Notes: generated by a model from the sequence alone, not told the origin. DNA of 64,000 nucleotides from Heterobilharzia americana (GCA_944470555.2 OX104128.1:37431920-37495919); one strand, 5' to 3'. Numbered from the stretch's first letter, positions 1-12,300 are shown. Translations and numbers: made by a program.

Positions 1-554
1 CTTGTACGGTGTCTTTTTCGCCTATATGTACTGAATTGAAGCAATTATAAGTTCAACCAACTTCTCTCATTTAGAGACAAACAGAACTGAGGATAAATCT
101 TATGACAGATTCAACAAGATATCTCCTGTGCAATAAACTATTTTAAAGCTATGTCAAGAAATGTGGCATGAATTAAGAGCCGAGGCAATCAAGTAACCGA
201 ATGAAAAAAGGTAATGAATGATGTATTGCTTTAAATAAAGTGGAGAGTTTTATTAGTATTAGAAAAAATTGAATTACTAGTCCTTTTGAGAATACATATG
301 CAAAAAAGAATCATTTATTGAGAGGCAAACTTCCTCCACAACCAACTCAGTGAACTACCTACTTTCAGTCTATTCCCCATTATTTGTTTTGATTACTAAA
401 TCTAAAATGATAGACACAATTGAAGCTGAGATTATTCAGCCATGTGTTCAAGTATATTGCCTTCAAAAATTGATAGCGTCGTAGAAATATATCCTCGAAG
501 CGGTGTATCACATTTGCTGAATGCTTTCCTAACCTTATCTTCTACTGGTTAGAG
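1..554. other. Flank left of a PLE; nothing clearly recognised
   Basis: AT-rich sequence without a convincing frame. It may contain the eroded 5' part of the adjacent Penelope-like element, but no motif could be read. Confidence 0.3.
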
Positions 555-2005
555 TTGTGAAGTACTGGTTTAGGGAATTGGGTAGTTTCGTTATAACAAG
601 CTTTTGTACTAAAATATCAATCAGTATGGGATTTGAGGGAGTCAGAAATCAACTAAATACTCACTCAGAACTTAATCATAGCACTAAGATATGGGTTGGT
701 GAAATCATATTAGGCGTACAGTTGCGTCTGACCTCTATAGTCTTCAAGTTTCAAACAAAATATACAGATAAACAAAAGGAGTAGAAATCGGATCACCAAT
801 ATTCTCAGTCATTGCAGGTATATTTATAGATAGTTGGGAAAACATGACCTTACAAATGTTTAATCCTGCACCTAAAATATTACGGCGATATCTAGGTGAC
901 ACTCTTACTTTGTTGAAATCTGAACATATCCGAATTTTCCTCACACATATAAACTCAGTAGTAGACGCAATCCAATTCACTTACAAGATAGGAAATGAAC
1001 AAGGAGACTTATGCATATTGGATTATAGAATAAAGCGAAGTACAGACGGTGGTTTGGATACTGGCGTCTACAGAAAACGTTACATTCTAACAGGTATCTA
1101 GACTTCAAGTCATCCCATCGAATGCCAGTTAAGGCAGACTTAGTCAAATGTCTAAGTGATAGAGATAGAAAACTGACTGGTCAGTGCAACCACCTAAACA
1201 AGGAATTGAAACGCGTTTATTAAGGAATTCGTAGGAAGACACAAAAAACGAGAGAATAGGAGTAACACGACTACGAATAATAACGACAATACAAGTAGAA
1301 AAGAGTTCACAGCCTCCATTATGTTAACATATAAGGAAGGTACATTAGAAACTTTACGTAGGATCGTCAACAATGGTGGAATTAGGTTGGCATTTAAACT
1401 TACAAACTCACTCAGAGATAAGCTTTTGTCAGTTGCCTAAAGGATCCGATGGGACCGATTAGTCAAGATAATCTAATCTATCAAATTCCATGTAATGACT
1501 GTGAGGTTAAGTACGTGGGTGAAACTAGCCGATGGGGGTCAGTTAGTTTAGTGGAACATTGTGATTTAGCTAAATATAGAATGACAGACTGGAATAAGAT
1601 CAATGATCGAGAAAATAAGTCACTACTGTATTGCATGCATTGACCCACAACTACACAATAGGGTGAGGGAAAACCACTTTGCTTAAGTCCAATATAATTA
1701 GGTGGAGAGAGAGAGAGAGAGAGATGGGTTATTGAATTTTTATTCGTCGAATCAACACCCATCCAAACACATGTAACAGGGATGATGCAACACAATACAA
1801 GAGATATAGAAATATTTACTACCAATAAAAACAAAGATATGACTATAAGATTCAGATGTCGAAAGTGGTGTGATCACACTCAAATGGATATGGGCAATAA
1901 TTTATGCTCGGAACGTCATCCAGTAAATCATATTCTATCACTGTGTGTTATAAATCAAATAAACAAATCTAATATGGAATTACATTCTACCAGACTGCTG
2001 AAATT
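555..2005 (+). mobile_element. Penelope-like element, degenerate, RT to GIY-YIG and 3' UTR
   Basis: Pieces in several frames line up with PLE reverse transcriptase. The first is SISMGFEGVRNQLN (palm region), then FKFQTKYTDK, then EIGSPIFSVIAGIFID (motif B-like GSP). The catalytic YVDD position is degenerate (RRYLGDT), followed by LDTGVYRKR. Downstream, [20 protein letters not shown] and KYVGETSR at 1449-1520 are the GIY-YIG (URI) endonuclease domain with its Cys pair. There are stops (for example after KELKRVY) and frameshifts. The tail to about 2005 is 3' non-coding sequence that recurs at 13000-13245. Confidence 0.82.
1705..1723. repeat. (GA)n microsatellite
   Basis: About nine GA units inside the 3' part of the PLE. 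Confidence 0.85.
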
Positions 2006-2029
2006 TAACTCTTATATCAAAGAAGTTCA

Positions 2030-2110
2030 ACTAATGTATCATGAGTTCGAACCCTGGTCCACCTACCGAGGTCTAGCAGCCACATAGTATCACACAATAA
2101 ATGCGACTCA
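2030..2110 (+). repeat. tRNA-like SINE fragment (family D)
   Basis: A B-box-like GAGTTCGAACCCTGGTCC is followed by CACCTACCGAGGTCTAGCAG. The same words recur at 14850-14990, 34530-34640, 38330-38480 and 63400-63520, so this is a dispersed tRNA-derived repeat. Confidence 0.5.
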
Positions 2111-4470
2111 CTGTCAACAGCACAAGGTTGCTAAAATGATTTTGATTCTACTTTTTTCAACAAGATGATCACTTCAATGAGCACAGAAAGTGAATAAATA
2201 GTTAAGCATGATACCATCAACAGTTGTTGTTATTAGTGATATTTCTAATGGACATGTCGTTATACTTGCCCTAATGTTTCGACTGGATATCTAACATTTC
2301 ATTCATTTCCGTTAGAGAATATACGCAAATATCTACTGTTAACTTCAAAACACGAAAAAAATTCTTCATTACTTAATTAAGCACCTTTTTCTAAGCGAAT
2401 TATATAACCCAGTTTTCTAGTGGTCATTTAAAGACAAAATTATTACTAAAACCTATTAAAATGCAGATCAATTAGAGAGTCTGAAGGAATGAAACGAAGA
2501 AAAGCTTGCCATATGACGACTAAACGAATACTCTGCAAAGATTTTGAGGTTGCATACATAGATCAAAGCAGTTGATAGCGGCTATCCAATCACAAAAGCT
2601 TAACTAGATGAAAGTTAGTAGACTCTAATGAGATGAGGAAAGCAGAAAAATCCTCATTGGTTATGGATGCAATTATATACAACCACACAAAATGATGGAA
2701 GAAGGTGAAAACTCATAAAACTTTTCATTAGAAATTCCTTATGGAGTACATTGTACCCTGAATCATGCACATCACTAATTTTACTAGATTGCATAATTAT
2801 ACACTAGTATTTTGATGCATAGTTGCATAAATTTATTTAGTAACTTGATGTGAATTGATCATACATTTTCAAATAGATCTCCTTCAGGTTTCAATCTCTT
2901 GAAGTGATCATATGCGAAGGTTGTTGATTAACTAAACATCGCTGATTCTGTGCAAATGAAAGTCATGAGTAGAGGTGAAAATAAGGAGGCACCATTTTTA
3001 GAAAGTTTAGTCAGGAAAAAAAAATCCAAGTTTGAACCTAATTTTGCTGATCTGTTGTATACTAATACATTCAATTTAATTTCCTTATTTCAATGAAGCA
3101 CAGTCACTAATTATTGAAGCTCCACTTGGTTTTTCAACCATCTTCACAGGTTGTGTCAGACCATCACAAATGGAACATCAGAATATGGTAAATATCTTTT
3201 ATTCCAATAACTACCGTGAGACTATTATTCAATATACTAACAAAAGATGCCCAAAAGCGAAATCGAATAATGATCTTTGAATTGAAATTGCTTATTTCCC
3301 CTAGGTAAGACTTAACAATGACTGACTATTATCCATTGATAGCTGCTACAGCAGCACAGTGGAATTTCCGAAGAAAGATTCAAGTAAACTATCTGTTTAC
3401 ATCTTATTAACGTTACAGAGTGTTCGCACGAGGGCTTACATGCCTCATACCTTTATTCAGATCAAGTTTATCATCCTCAAGCGTTAAAAGGATTAACTTC
3501 ATCCGCCATAGAAACCAGTAAACAGTTTTGTATGTTATGAGACAGTCTAGAACATTTGAATAGATGCTTTATCACAGGCCACTGGAACTCCTTAAAGGAC
3601 AACAAACGATTCAGTGAGACGGTTTCTCTAAGATTTATTGATAGTTTACTGGACCCTTTCAAAGTACAGTAATGAAAGATGCTCTCATACGAGATTGTTA
3701 ATTTCAGCATTACGTACTAGCTGATATTTCGAACAGGATGTATAGATCATATTTTCGTCAAGATAATATGGGCAATAAATGGTATTGTATACACGTTATA
3801 AGGAATCTCACTTCACAAAAGTGTTCTGCACAACAAAAGCTATTTATCATAGTCATTAAAACTACCCGCTGTATAAGTGGACTTTTGTCTAAAAGGAATC
3901 ATAAAAGAAATCCAAGAATCAAGAAAATTCTTTCATACTCTCTGCACAACTTCTTATCTTACAAATAAAAGTAGGACTATACAGTATGTTCACATAAACT
4001 ATGTGTGACTGTAAGCAGTTCCTTTAAACACTTCACCAATTACACAAGCATAGGGAAGGGTTGAAAACAAACATCGCCTGATCTGGAATCGATAAAATGA
4101 TAGGAGCACTTCATCCATCTGAATTGATTCAATCCTAGAAGTGTGTTTTAGAAATAGTGAAAAGTTCGACTGATTCGTTTATGTAAGAACACAAACCGAG
4201 TGAAACTATCATAGCTAGCCAGTTGACGTGGTTTCCAATTAACCATTTCATGGTACACCTACGATCCTTGAGAGTCGAGGAGATGGATACTGAGCAGTAT
4301 AACTAGAATTCGAAAACTTCATTTCATGATGGCATTTCAGGCTATCAGATAGCTTTGAATTATCGATAGGAGCTGTCTTTATTCGTTACTAGCTAGAAGA
4401 TAAGCTGTTGTATTGAGTTTGATAAAAACAGGGAGAATCAGTAACGTCGTGGAAAATTTTTGACTGTGAA
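2111..4470. other. No recognised feature
   Basis: AT-rich, only short open frames (for example 3477-3710 minus and 3738-3968 plus) with no family resemblance. Read on both strands without finding a domain. Confidence 0.4.
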
Positions 4471-4479
4471 CAAGTTAAC

Positions 4480-4790
4480 ATTTCATATTCGATAGTTTAT
4501 TTGGTATAGCACACAGTGATACAGTAGTATCTACTGGATGACGACGTTTCGATTAGAATTTATTGCTCATGTTCATATACTAAAATAATCATAGGATTTT
4601 CAAACTCCCTTCACATGCCTAAGACGGAATTCAGATCCTATGGTATTATTGCTATATAATTTATATGGCTCATCGTAAATTTTACGTAGAATCTTGAACA
4701 ATACTGGGATAGGGTAGCATTTAAAAGCAGAAACTTACTCAGAGAGACATTTGGAAGGCTAAATGATCCGGTAGAGCCAATTAAGCTGTC
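4480..4790 (+). mobile_element. Penelope-like element 3' scraps, one inverted
   Basis: 4655-4790 resembles the PLE segment before the GIY-YIG domain at 1340-1470 and 12600-12730 ([14 protein letters not shown] and [15 protein letters not shown] stretches). Just upstream, 4490-4570 is the same PLE's 3' terminal sequence in inverted orientation, the arrangement also seen at 12180-12340. Confidence 0.6.
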
Positions 4791-4884
4791 CAGTGTTCCT
4801 TCAACTAATATCAGTACATGATGAATATCAACCTGGAGTTAATAAATCTCGACAAACCTCCAAACTGAATTGATCTAATGCTTA

Positions 4885-5195
4885 TTGGTAACCAGCTTCG
4901 AGAGATAATTCCTGAAGTTTCAGCGAGAAGTCGCGACTGGTGGGGTAAACCAATTAGATGTGACGACAAATACTCAACGATGACATTGGGCGGCGGTTGT
5001 ACTACATCGTGAACTGACAGAGGTAGGAAGTGTGGGCCACTGGATTCAGACTTAGTGGCTCAAAGGTAACGTGCTGCCATGTAACCTGAAGGCCCTGGGT
5101 TCGACCTCAAGCTGGGTGCGCACTGCTGAGGAGTCCCACACTAGGACGAAACAGCTGTCCAAATCTCCTCCATGATGAATACCAAATCACAAATA
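4885..5195 (+). repeat. Hammerhead-bearing SINE-like repeat (family 2)
   Basis: In order it has a 5' region with the CTCAACGATGACATTG word, a tRNA-like A-box (TAGTGGCTCAAAGG) and B-box (GGGTTCGACC), then a hammerhead-like core, then a 3' end with CATGATGAATACCA. The same architecture recurs at 14310-14560, 48785-49080, 49120-49455, 49485-49640 and 50990-51270. Confidence 0.72.
5119..5166 (+). ncRNA. Hammerhead ribozyme motif, family 2
   Basis: The core CTGAGGA at 5125-5131 fits CUGANGA. A stem II of GTCC/GGAC surrounds CACACTA, then GAAA, a minimal stem III CAGCTG and cleavage triplet GTC. The 3' strand of stem I (CAAATC) no longer pairs with GCACTG, so cleavage is probably impaired in this copy. 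Confidence 0.55.
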
Positions 5196-6560
5196 ATCAT
5201 CTGGTCATAGTATAAAAATAAGTGTGCAGAAAGAATACATAAGTTCTACACTGATGTAAGCTTATTTCTATTCCATATAAAATTTACATGTACAATTGCG
5301 AAGAGTCTCAGTTATCTCAAAACCAAGTTAGTGTGATAGCTGTTTGATATTTCCTAAACGTTTGATTTTTCTCTATCAGGGGTTTAGTGAACTAATCAAT
5401 GTAATTTTGCATGAGGAAATAAAGAACTGCATGGTGCTTCAGTCACCATGTTTAACAAATCATTAGATGTGCAGACGTCAAACGAACTAAAGTAAGATAT
5501 AATGAATGCATAGTCATACTACTGAATACTTGTTAGTAGTTTACATCTCTTTTGATCATTGTGTAGTATTTCGCAAACTTTTACATGACTCCTGTTTCAC
5601 TAGCATATATACAAGGGATTTAAAACTATGAATTAATATCTCTAATGGTCAACATCCTAACCGGTGTTCTTAGGTGTATCATCAAACAAATCCTTCCCAG
5701 AAATCACTCAGCTATAGAGTGGGTCGTTGCTTGGCACAGGTGGTATGAATAAACACTCAACAGAAGGACATAAAATCACCAACTGACTGTTTTGCCCACC
5801 GCTGACCTTGAAGTTGGTCACACAACTCTTCCACCGATTGTCAAATAGTATTAATTAGGATATGATTGTTGAAGAACAGAACTAACAATTAGGTGTTCCA
5901 AAACAAATGCTCAACCAACACTTGGTATTTTCACTACAAGTTAATCGAAAAAGATCCAGTTGGTCGGAATTCAAGCACATTGAATCCTCCTATTTCATTT
6001 CAGCATTAACCCATAGCATGGCTCACTACATGTTTCTCTATGAGAAGAGTATACATTATTTGGTCACTGAAATGAAACCATTTTGATGCTAAATTCCTTG
6101 GTAGTGATTGTATCCTATGAACTAGATTGTGTTACGTGGTTTTTACAACCGATGGTTCACTCTCCTTTGCTTGCATAATAAAAATTGCCCACTTATCTAT
6201 TTACTAATACTTTTAAGTTTAGAAATAAGAGTCTTTCAATAGCTTTGAAGGCTATTCTACCAATGACGCTAAGCGCATCCTATCGATTGCTCTTATGTTG
6301 AAATAATAGAGAAAATAATGTATTTGTAAATAATTCTAATTACCAAAGCATATTTTCAAATTATTTCCTATGTAAAGGTATAATTACAACCCAGCTCAGA
6401 GAACACGATACAACTAAGATGTTGATGCGTCCGCTTAATTCTAGTGTTGTAAGGCTCCAGTTTTGCATAAAACATTGTTATTGATTTGAAGATTTTCAAC
6501 TTGGCATTGTCACACAATTTTTACGATATGACCAGCAGTTTATTTTCTGCCTGTCTCAAA
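5196..6560. other. No recognised gene; unclassified sequence
   Basis: No long frame. 5640-5860 shares short words with 30700-30870 (around TGAATAAACA), hinting at another unnamed repeat. Confidence 0.35.
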
Positions 6561-6578
6561 TTACGGACAAGGTCATAT

Positions 6579-6771
6579 GTCATGGATACACATATTCACG
6601 TGTTTTTGAATTGATTATTATATTCTACGACGAATAAAGTCTCCCATCATCCAGCTTTGGTCTTCTCTCTATTCGTCCCGGGGTCACAGTCGGTGGCTAT
6701 TGCGTACGAAGTTAGCTGCCAGTCAAGCGTGTGTATTATGTCCGTTCGGAATATATAACAGTTGGAGACGA
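6579..6771 (+). repeat. Possible solo LTR (gypsy-like)
   Basis: About 193 bp bounded by TG and CA, with AATAAA near 6636 and a GC-richer stretch. It ends ATATATAACA followed by GTTGGAGACGAAGG, which resembles the LTR-to-primer-site junction of gypsy-type elements. No target duplication or internal coding region was seen. Confidence 0.3.
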
Positions 6772-6779
6772 AGGTATAA

Positions 6780-8020
6780 CACATACGTTATTGCTGTAAA
6801 GACTGTGCTGACGAATGATAAGCTTTAGGTGGTTCAGAATAAAACAAGAAGGCCAACCAGTGCTTGAGTTTGAAACCCATTAAAAACAATTGTTTCATAC
6901 ATTCAAATGAAAAGCAAACGTAAGGACTAAGTTTCATAATTACTATAAAGTAAGACTTAAGAGGAATTGCCTAAGTGTATTGCTACAACAGTTTCAACGC
7001 TGTCTGATCTGTGAACGGAAATGTCATTGAGGCGATCTGCATAACCATAAATGACTCGTGAATGGATATCCAGTGACCTAGGCTTCTCGATGTATCGTTT
7101 GCAAACGACATTAATGTTGAAAATAAAGCTATTGTATTTGCTGAAGTTTAAGTTATTTCCGTCTAGTAGTCACATTTGTGTAAACATATGCATACCGTGT
7201 TTCGCTGGATTACGACTAAGTTTACTATTGGTGGCTCTAAGTTCCTAGACGATTGAGCATTTGAAATGCAACGGTTTACACGTTTGACTCCAAAAAATGA
7301 ATCCCTTAAAATAAGTACCTTTGGTAGCATCAAAGTGGCTTAATCAGGCACACTCGGAAACGCAGTCGAAAATGGTATAGGGCATACCGAAGGGTAAGTC
7401 CGCTGTAGTCCACTTGCTTCACTCTCTTGGAGAATTAGTTTTCAGCAATTCATCCCATGAATTTGATGTTATTGGGTTTTTTTTTATCTAGGATTGTTGG
7501 AAGCCGTCACGGAGTAATCTCAATCGACATGTTTTTGTTCTGATGGCAAATAAGTGACGAACAGGTTATAGCTGATGCAATGAAACGTTGTACTATATGT
7601 GACAACGCAATATACAGTAGCTCTACTGCTCCTGCCGAAATGATGACCGACTATATAAACGAAGGTTGATGTTACTGAGTCTCTAAAAAGAATTTCCGAC
7701 TGCTCAGTAAATGTTTCCATAAAATTATTTGCCTCGTTCTTATTCCATACGATAGCGGGAACAGCTTCTATTTAAGACTCAACAATGTTCTTATTTGATA
7801 GTTGTGGTATAGTAGGAGCTGATCTTACTAAAAAGATCCAAAGGAACAAGACATTTCATGTTGTCCCCCCCCTTGAGATTAGAATTCAGTACTCATCGCT
7901 TTAAACGCCAAACCTTGTCCAAAAGATCAAGTATCTAAATAAAGTCATTTATTCAATGAAACTGGAAAATAATTTTCAAAAAAATCATAAATAAACTAAT
8001 TGATATTCATACAATAATGA
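6780..8020. other. No recognised feature
   Basis: Short frames only; no repeat family could be named. Confidence 0.35.
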
Positions 8021-8029
8021 TGAATAGTG

Positions 8030-8225
8030 GCTAGCAGTGGAATCCAGGATGCGTATTTCGTCTTATTTGGGACTCGTCAGCTGGATATACTTGCCTCCCA
8101 GTGAGTGTTGTTCCCATCGGGATTCGGACTCAGGATCGATAGCTTCAAACGCCAGAGCATTATTCACCAGACAACGGAACCACGATAGCCACTTCTTATG
8201 TGACGGATATAGTTTTAGTGTTTAT
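8030..8225 (-). repeat. Smα-type SINE with hammerhead ribozyme
   Basis: On the minus strand a tRNA-like promoter region (GTGGCTATCGTGGTTCCG, then GAGTCCGAATCCC) is followed by the Smα ribozyme and the CCACTGCTAGCCAC end. It sits downstream of GCP3 on the same strand, so read-through transcripts would contain it in sense. Confidence 0.8.
8042..8086 (-). ncRNA. Smα hammerhead ribozyme, consensus core kept
   Basis: Stem I ATCCAG/CTGGAT is perfect (6 bp). Core CTGACGA and GAAA are both present, with cleavage triplet ATC (NUH rule satisfied). Stem II is GTC/GAC around CCAAATAA. Minimal stem III as usual for Smα ribozymes. The ancestral GTC triplet and stem III have drifted, so activity is likely reduced but not excluded. 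Confidence 0.75.
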
Positions 8226-8451
8226 TGCTTATATTATACCGTTGTTGATTGAATTGATCGGTCTACTGGCATATGGGCCCCTGAGCGGACGCCTCGATAT
8301 TGCTTGTATTTTTTTAATTATATAGTAATGATGGTTATATATAATTTTAAAAAAAACACAGGCAATATCAATGCATCCGTGTATGAGCCCATATACCAAT
8401 TGAGACCGATTAATTCGGTCCAATCAACGATGATATAATATAAGCAATAAA
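8221..8451. repeat. Foldback element, imperfect arms of about 100 bp
   Basis: TTTATTGCTTATATTATA at 8221 reappears inverted at 8434-8451. The arms continue inward through GTTGATTG, ATCGGTCT, ATATGGGC and the ATATTGC words. The centre is AT-rich. It directly follows the Smα copy. Confidence 0.7.
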
Positions 8452-8482
8452 ACTGACTAATATTCAGTTAAATATTGACAAA

Positions 8483-8488
8483 TTTATT
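8483..8488 (-). promoter_or_regulatory. Candidate polyadenylation signal of GCP3
   Basis: An AATAAA hexamer (TTTATT on the plus strand) lies about 475 nt downstream of the GCP3 stop. A weaker ATTAAA-type site lies nearer, around 8924-8931. No cleavage evidence is available; AT-rich sequence makes chance hexamers common. Confidence 0.3.
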
Positions 8489-8941
8489 ATTATTTATCTG
8501 AAATAACACTGGTTTATAGACAGATCAGATAAACACAGAAAGATAGATAAAGATAAAAATATGCATAAGTATAAAACGCCCTATTAACTCGTCTAAATAA
8601 ATACATGACCACATAAAACTAAACACACAGATATAAACATATATATGTATATATAAATACATATATGTATATACACACATTTAAATACAGTCTTCAAAAT
8701 CTAAACATTTTTTTGAATCAGAAGTGAACTGCAGGTAAAATTCAATTAGAATTCGAAGGTTCATTTATAGGGGAATGAAGAAGGTGTAAAATGAAGGGGG
8801 GAAAAAAACGATCCTGATCATCAATTTCAATAAAATATAATTACATTACACATTAAGGAATAAGAAATATATAATAGCTAGAAATGTACCACCACTTTCA
8901 GACTATTGGTATTCCATCAGATTTTTTTAATAATAATTAAA

Positions 8942-8957
8942 TACACACACACACACA
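8942..8957. repeat. (CA)n microsatellite next to the GCP3 stop
   Basis: Eight CA units abut the stop codon on the 3' UTR side. Confidence 0.8.
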
Positions 8958-8959
8958 AT

Positions 8960-9388
8960 TTATTGTTTTCGATGTGCATCTCCATTTCTGTATTCATCTG
9001 AAGTACTAGAACTCTTTCTACTCAAATTTATATCACTCAACTGAGATATACTTGATTCTCGTTGCTTTGAAGCAACAGTCAAAGAGGAACTTGATGTTAC
9101 AGACCCAGAATATGGTAAGGCACTTTTTAATACGATGATATCATTGTACTGATTTTGATAATGTTCTCGTTTTTGTTCTTGTTGTTCTTCTTGTTGTATT
9201 TGTCGCTTCTGTTGATTTAATACTGATGCTACAGGATATCCAGAGGTATCAGATCCAGTAGTATATGATGCATTTGATCCAGACACCGAAGAACAATAAT
9301 GTCCATTGAAATTTATATGCTCTGCTAATAAGCGTAGACTAGAATCTGTATGACATGCCAACATTTCAATGAATTTGGTAAGATTAGC
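8960..9388 (-). CDS. TUBGCP3: GCP3 exon k, C-terminal with extended low-complexity tail
   Basis: 143 codons including TAA at 8960-8962. Begins [20 protein letters not shown], matching the last conserved helix of GCP3. The helix ends near NFNGHYC, about 33 residues in. A tail of roughly 110 residues follows, rich in Ser and Gln, including a [18 protein letters not shown] stretch and Ser runs. Human GCP3 ends about 30 residues after the helix, so the tail is long for the family. Acceptor TTCTCTATATAG. Confidence 0.92.
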   Translation of the reverse strand, partial: ANLTKFIEMLACHTDSSLRLLAEHINFNGHYCSSVSGSNASYTTGSDTSGYPVASVLNQQKRQIQQEEQQEQKREHYQNQYNDIIVLKSALPYSGSVTSSSSLTVASKQRESSISQLSDINLSRKSSSTSDEYRNGDAHRKQ

Positions 9389-12300
9389 CTATATAGAGAA
9401 ATTAGACAAAAAGTGACTCACTTGGAAAGTGGAATCTAATGAAAAAACAACCCAGAGAACCACCAATTGAATCATTTCCAGAAAATATTAGTGAATTGCT
9501 ACAAGATGGATTTTCAAAATTCCTAATAACCTGTGGGATAGATCGATTCAGGTATAACTATGAGTACTCGTCAACATCATTAGACTGCTGTTACGATATT
9601 CAATGAACTGATAGGAGCATGAATTAGTAGACCACTGAATTTGAACCCACTGACTAGACGGAAACATCATAACTGTATAGCCAGACCCGACTAAGTTCAA
9701 TCTATGAAAGGATGATGCGTCCCAAACTACGACGACATAGCTGTTTAGTACCCCTAGGTTTTCCATAGTTCCATGGTCTACCTGTGATGAAAACTACCTT
9801 GACATCTAGTTGTATAAAGCTCATTATGTGATGAAGGGTTTAAATATATGATGTAACTTTTAAAAGTTAGATGAATTAATCAGTGAATCACTGTTCAATG
9901 AACAGAAGAAGCAAAAATTAAGTGAACGCTAAGATATCACTTATACATATCACAGTGACCCAATGAGCAACGCTGGTTGCAACTTTTACTCTATGCCAGG
10001 AAGATCAGTTGGATAGCAGTAAGAAAAACATCAGTTGTCATCATAATCTATATAGCTAAGTTGTGATGGGAATTTACAGACTAGTTGGACTGCAGGTTGA
10101 ACGAGAAGTGACAACAGTAGGGTGTTTCCCATGGATGACCAGCATTACAATCCTGATGCTGCCTACGCTATGAAAAGTGGAAGTCAGTAAGAAGACGTCA
10201 ACCCCCAAAACAGTGCACTCCTAACACTGCAGTATTTCGGTGAAGTTGGTGTGTCCTGGCCTTAGGACAATTAAATCTCAGCCCGAAAATCCTCGAAATG
10301 CTGTGCCAGATCTCAAGCAGATGTCCTATAGGTTCCTTTCTCCCATACAGTCACCTTGCAGAAACAATATCCACTATGTGGGCAGCCGGGATAGCACCAA
10401 CCACTTGCACGCTTTCAGTACTATGTAAAACCCAATAAACCATAACCTCCCTCGCCTTCACTTCCTGATACGGATATTAAGCATTTTCCGTTAACCTAAC
10501 TAAGAGCACCTTACCACCATCCTTGTATAGCTCTGGAGTTATTCCATCTGGTCCTGCTGCCCTTCCTCACTTCGAGTTACCTACAACTTTCTCGACTTCT
10601 GCAATTGTTGGAGGCCTATCTCGATGTTCCATTCAGGATCCAACTGGGTTAGGAAACATCAATAGATTTCTCTAATCTCAGACAAACTGATTGATTGGAG
10701 AAGACTCATTCCAGTCGGCTCTGACCTCAGTGAAAAGCAAAAGCAGCTCAAGTGTGAACTGACTAAACGTCTCTACAATGAGTGTACGGAGTGGTGGGTG
10801 GCGAGAGCGAGCGACAGATATGGAGAAAGTATCAGCGTTAGGTAACATACGGCAACTATTGAGGTTTATTAAGGATACCTGCGGGAAGAAAACGACAGTT
10901 AGTGAAACCATATACGAGAAGGATTGGATCCTGATAACCTCTCAGGACAGACACCTACGATGCTGGGGAAAAACTTTAAAGCATAGTATAACTGGGCCAC
11001 AGCAATTCTGCAGTTGCCCAACATACAGTTTGAACCTGAATGGGGCGTAGATCTAGGTTATCCAACTCCCCATTAAGTTGAAAAGACTGTTTCAATGAAC
11101 GATACAAAGTAGCAACACCTGATGATGGGTTGACACTAGAAATCTTTAAGGGTGGAAGTAGGGCAGAGAAGTCTTCTTGTGACAACCATAAACGGATCGG
11201 TTCAAATAACATCACATCTAATATCATAGGGTCCATAGTTGCACGACGGGTGGCAGGAGAGGCTGTTGCCATCTAAAGTGACAACAATTAGTAGTGTACG
11301 GTAGGAATAACCGCTATCATCGTTCTTGTTTAACTTCATAGATGTATTGATTGTAATAAACTTAGAGACTTTACATAGATCGATCTGTTTCCTGGAGGAA
11401 ATCTGAAGGATTTGGAGTACGAAGACAACATTTTCCTATTTGACGAAGAAGCCAACAAAGTAAAGAGTTTTCTGAAAACCTTGAGCGGAAATCAGAGGGT
11501 GTTTGATATGCACTTTGCACCTGTCAAATACAAGATGATACTTCAGGACTGCTCTGTACCAGCTCCTTATTAAGAGAAACAAAGTGAAGTGATAACGCTA
11601 GTAGATCACTTAACTCATTTGAGAGGCTACATGACGTCAGGCTGGTCGATTGCTGACGAAATCTCAGCTAGGATACTAAAAGACCATTTGTCATTTGCTA
11701 ACATGTATTATATCTGGCACTAAGAAAACAAACGAGAGTACTGTGCTACAGTTTGCTGTATCCTGTTATACGTTTATAAAGCATGGCCGTCGAAATCAGA
11801 TGTAAAGCAATTATTACTGGTTTTCAACTACAGGTAAAAGTATACGGAGAGTTGAACGATTGATTCACGGGTTATTAGACCAGCATTTCACCAACCAAGC
11901 TACGCCAAGATAACCAACTGCCGATACGGTTCAAACCTAAATCACCTATTATTCGTATGTGAATAGAAGGAACACATTTCTGTTCATGTATCATGTTCTC
12001 GAATCAAATCTTGTCAGCGCCACTACAGTAGAATTCAGGCATTCTGGTCAAGTTAAATCTCATACTAAATAACGTTACTTCATACAACACATACAAGGAT
12101 ACAGTTTTGTTTCTCCCCAATCACCACCGAAAGTGAACAGAATTTGATACGAAAGTAAACTTGATTGATTAATTCCAGTAATAATGACAAATTTAAGCAC
12201 TGTGGTAAAATGTAAATCCATTTTAGATTTGTTTACTTGATATGATATAGCACACAATGATATAGTATTATTGACTTGATAACGTTTTGAGAGAAAATTT

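Larger units (their letters stand above)
8452..8959 (-). other. Putative GCP3 3' UTR and downstream sequence
   Basis: AT-rich sequence with ATATATG/CATATATA words around 8640-8670 and short A and T runs, but no coding potential. Confidence 0.4.

Noticed and set aside
3477..3968. Small open frames on both strands
   Set aside because: Length is within chance for AT-rich DNA, with no motif, splice or repeat support.
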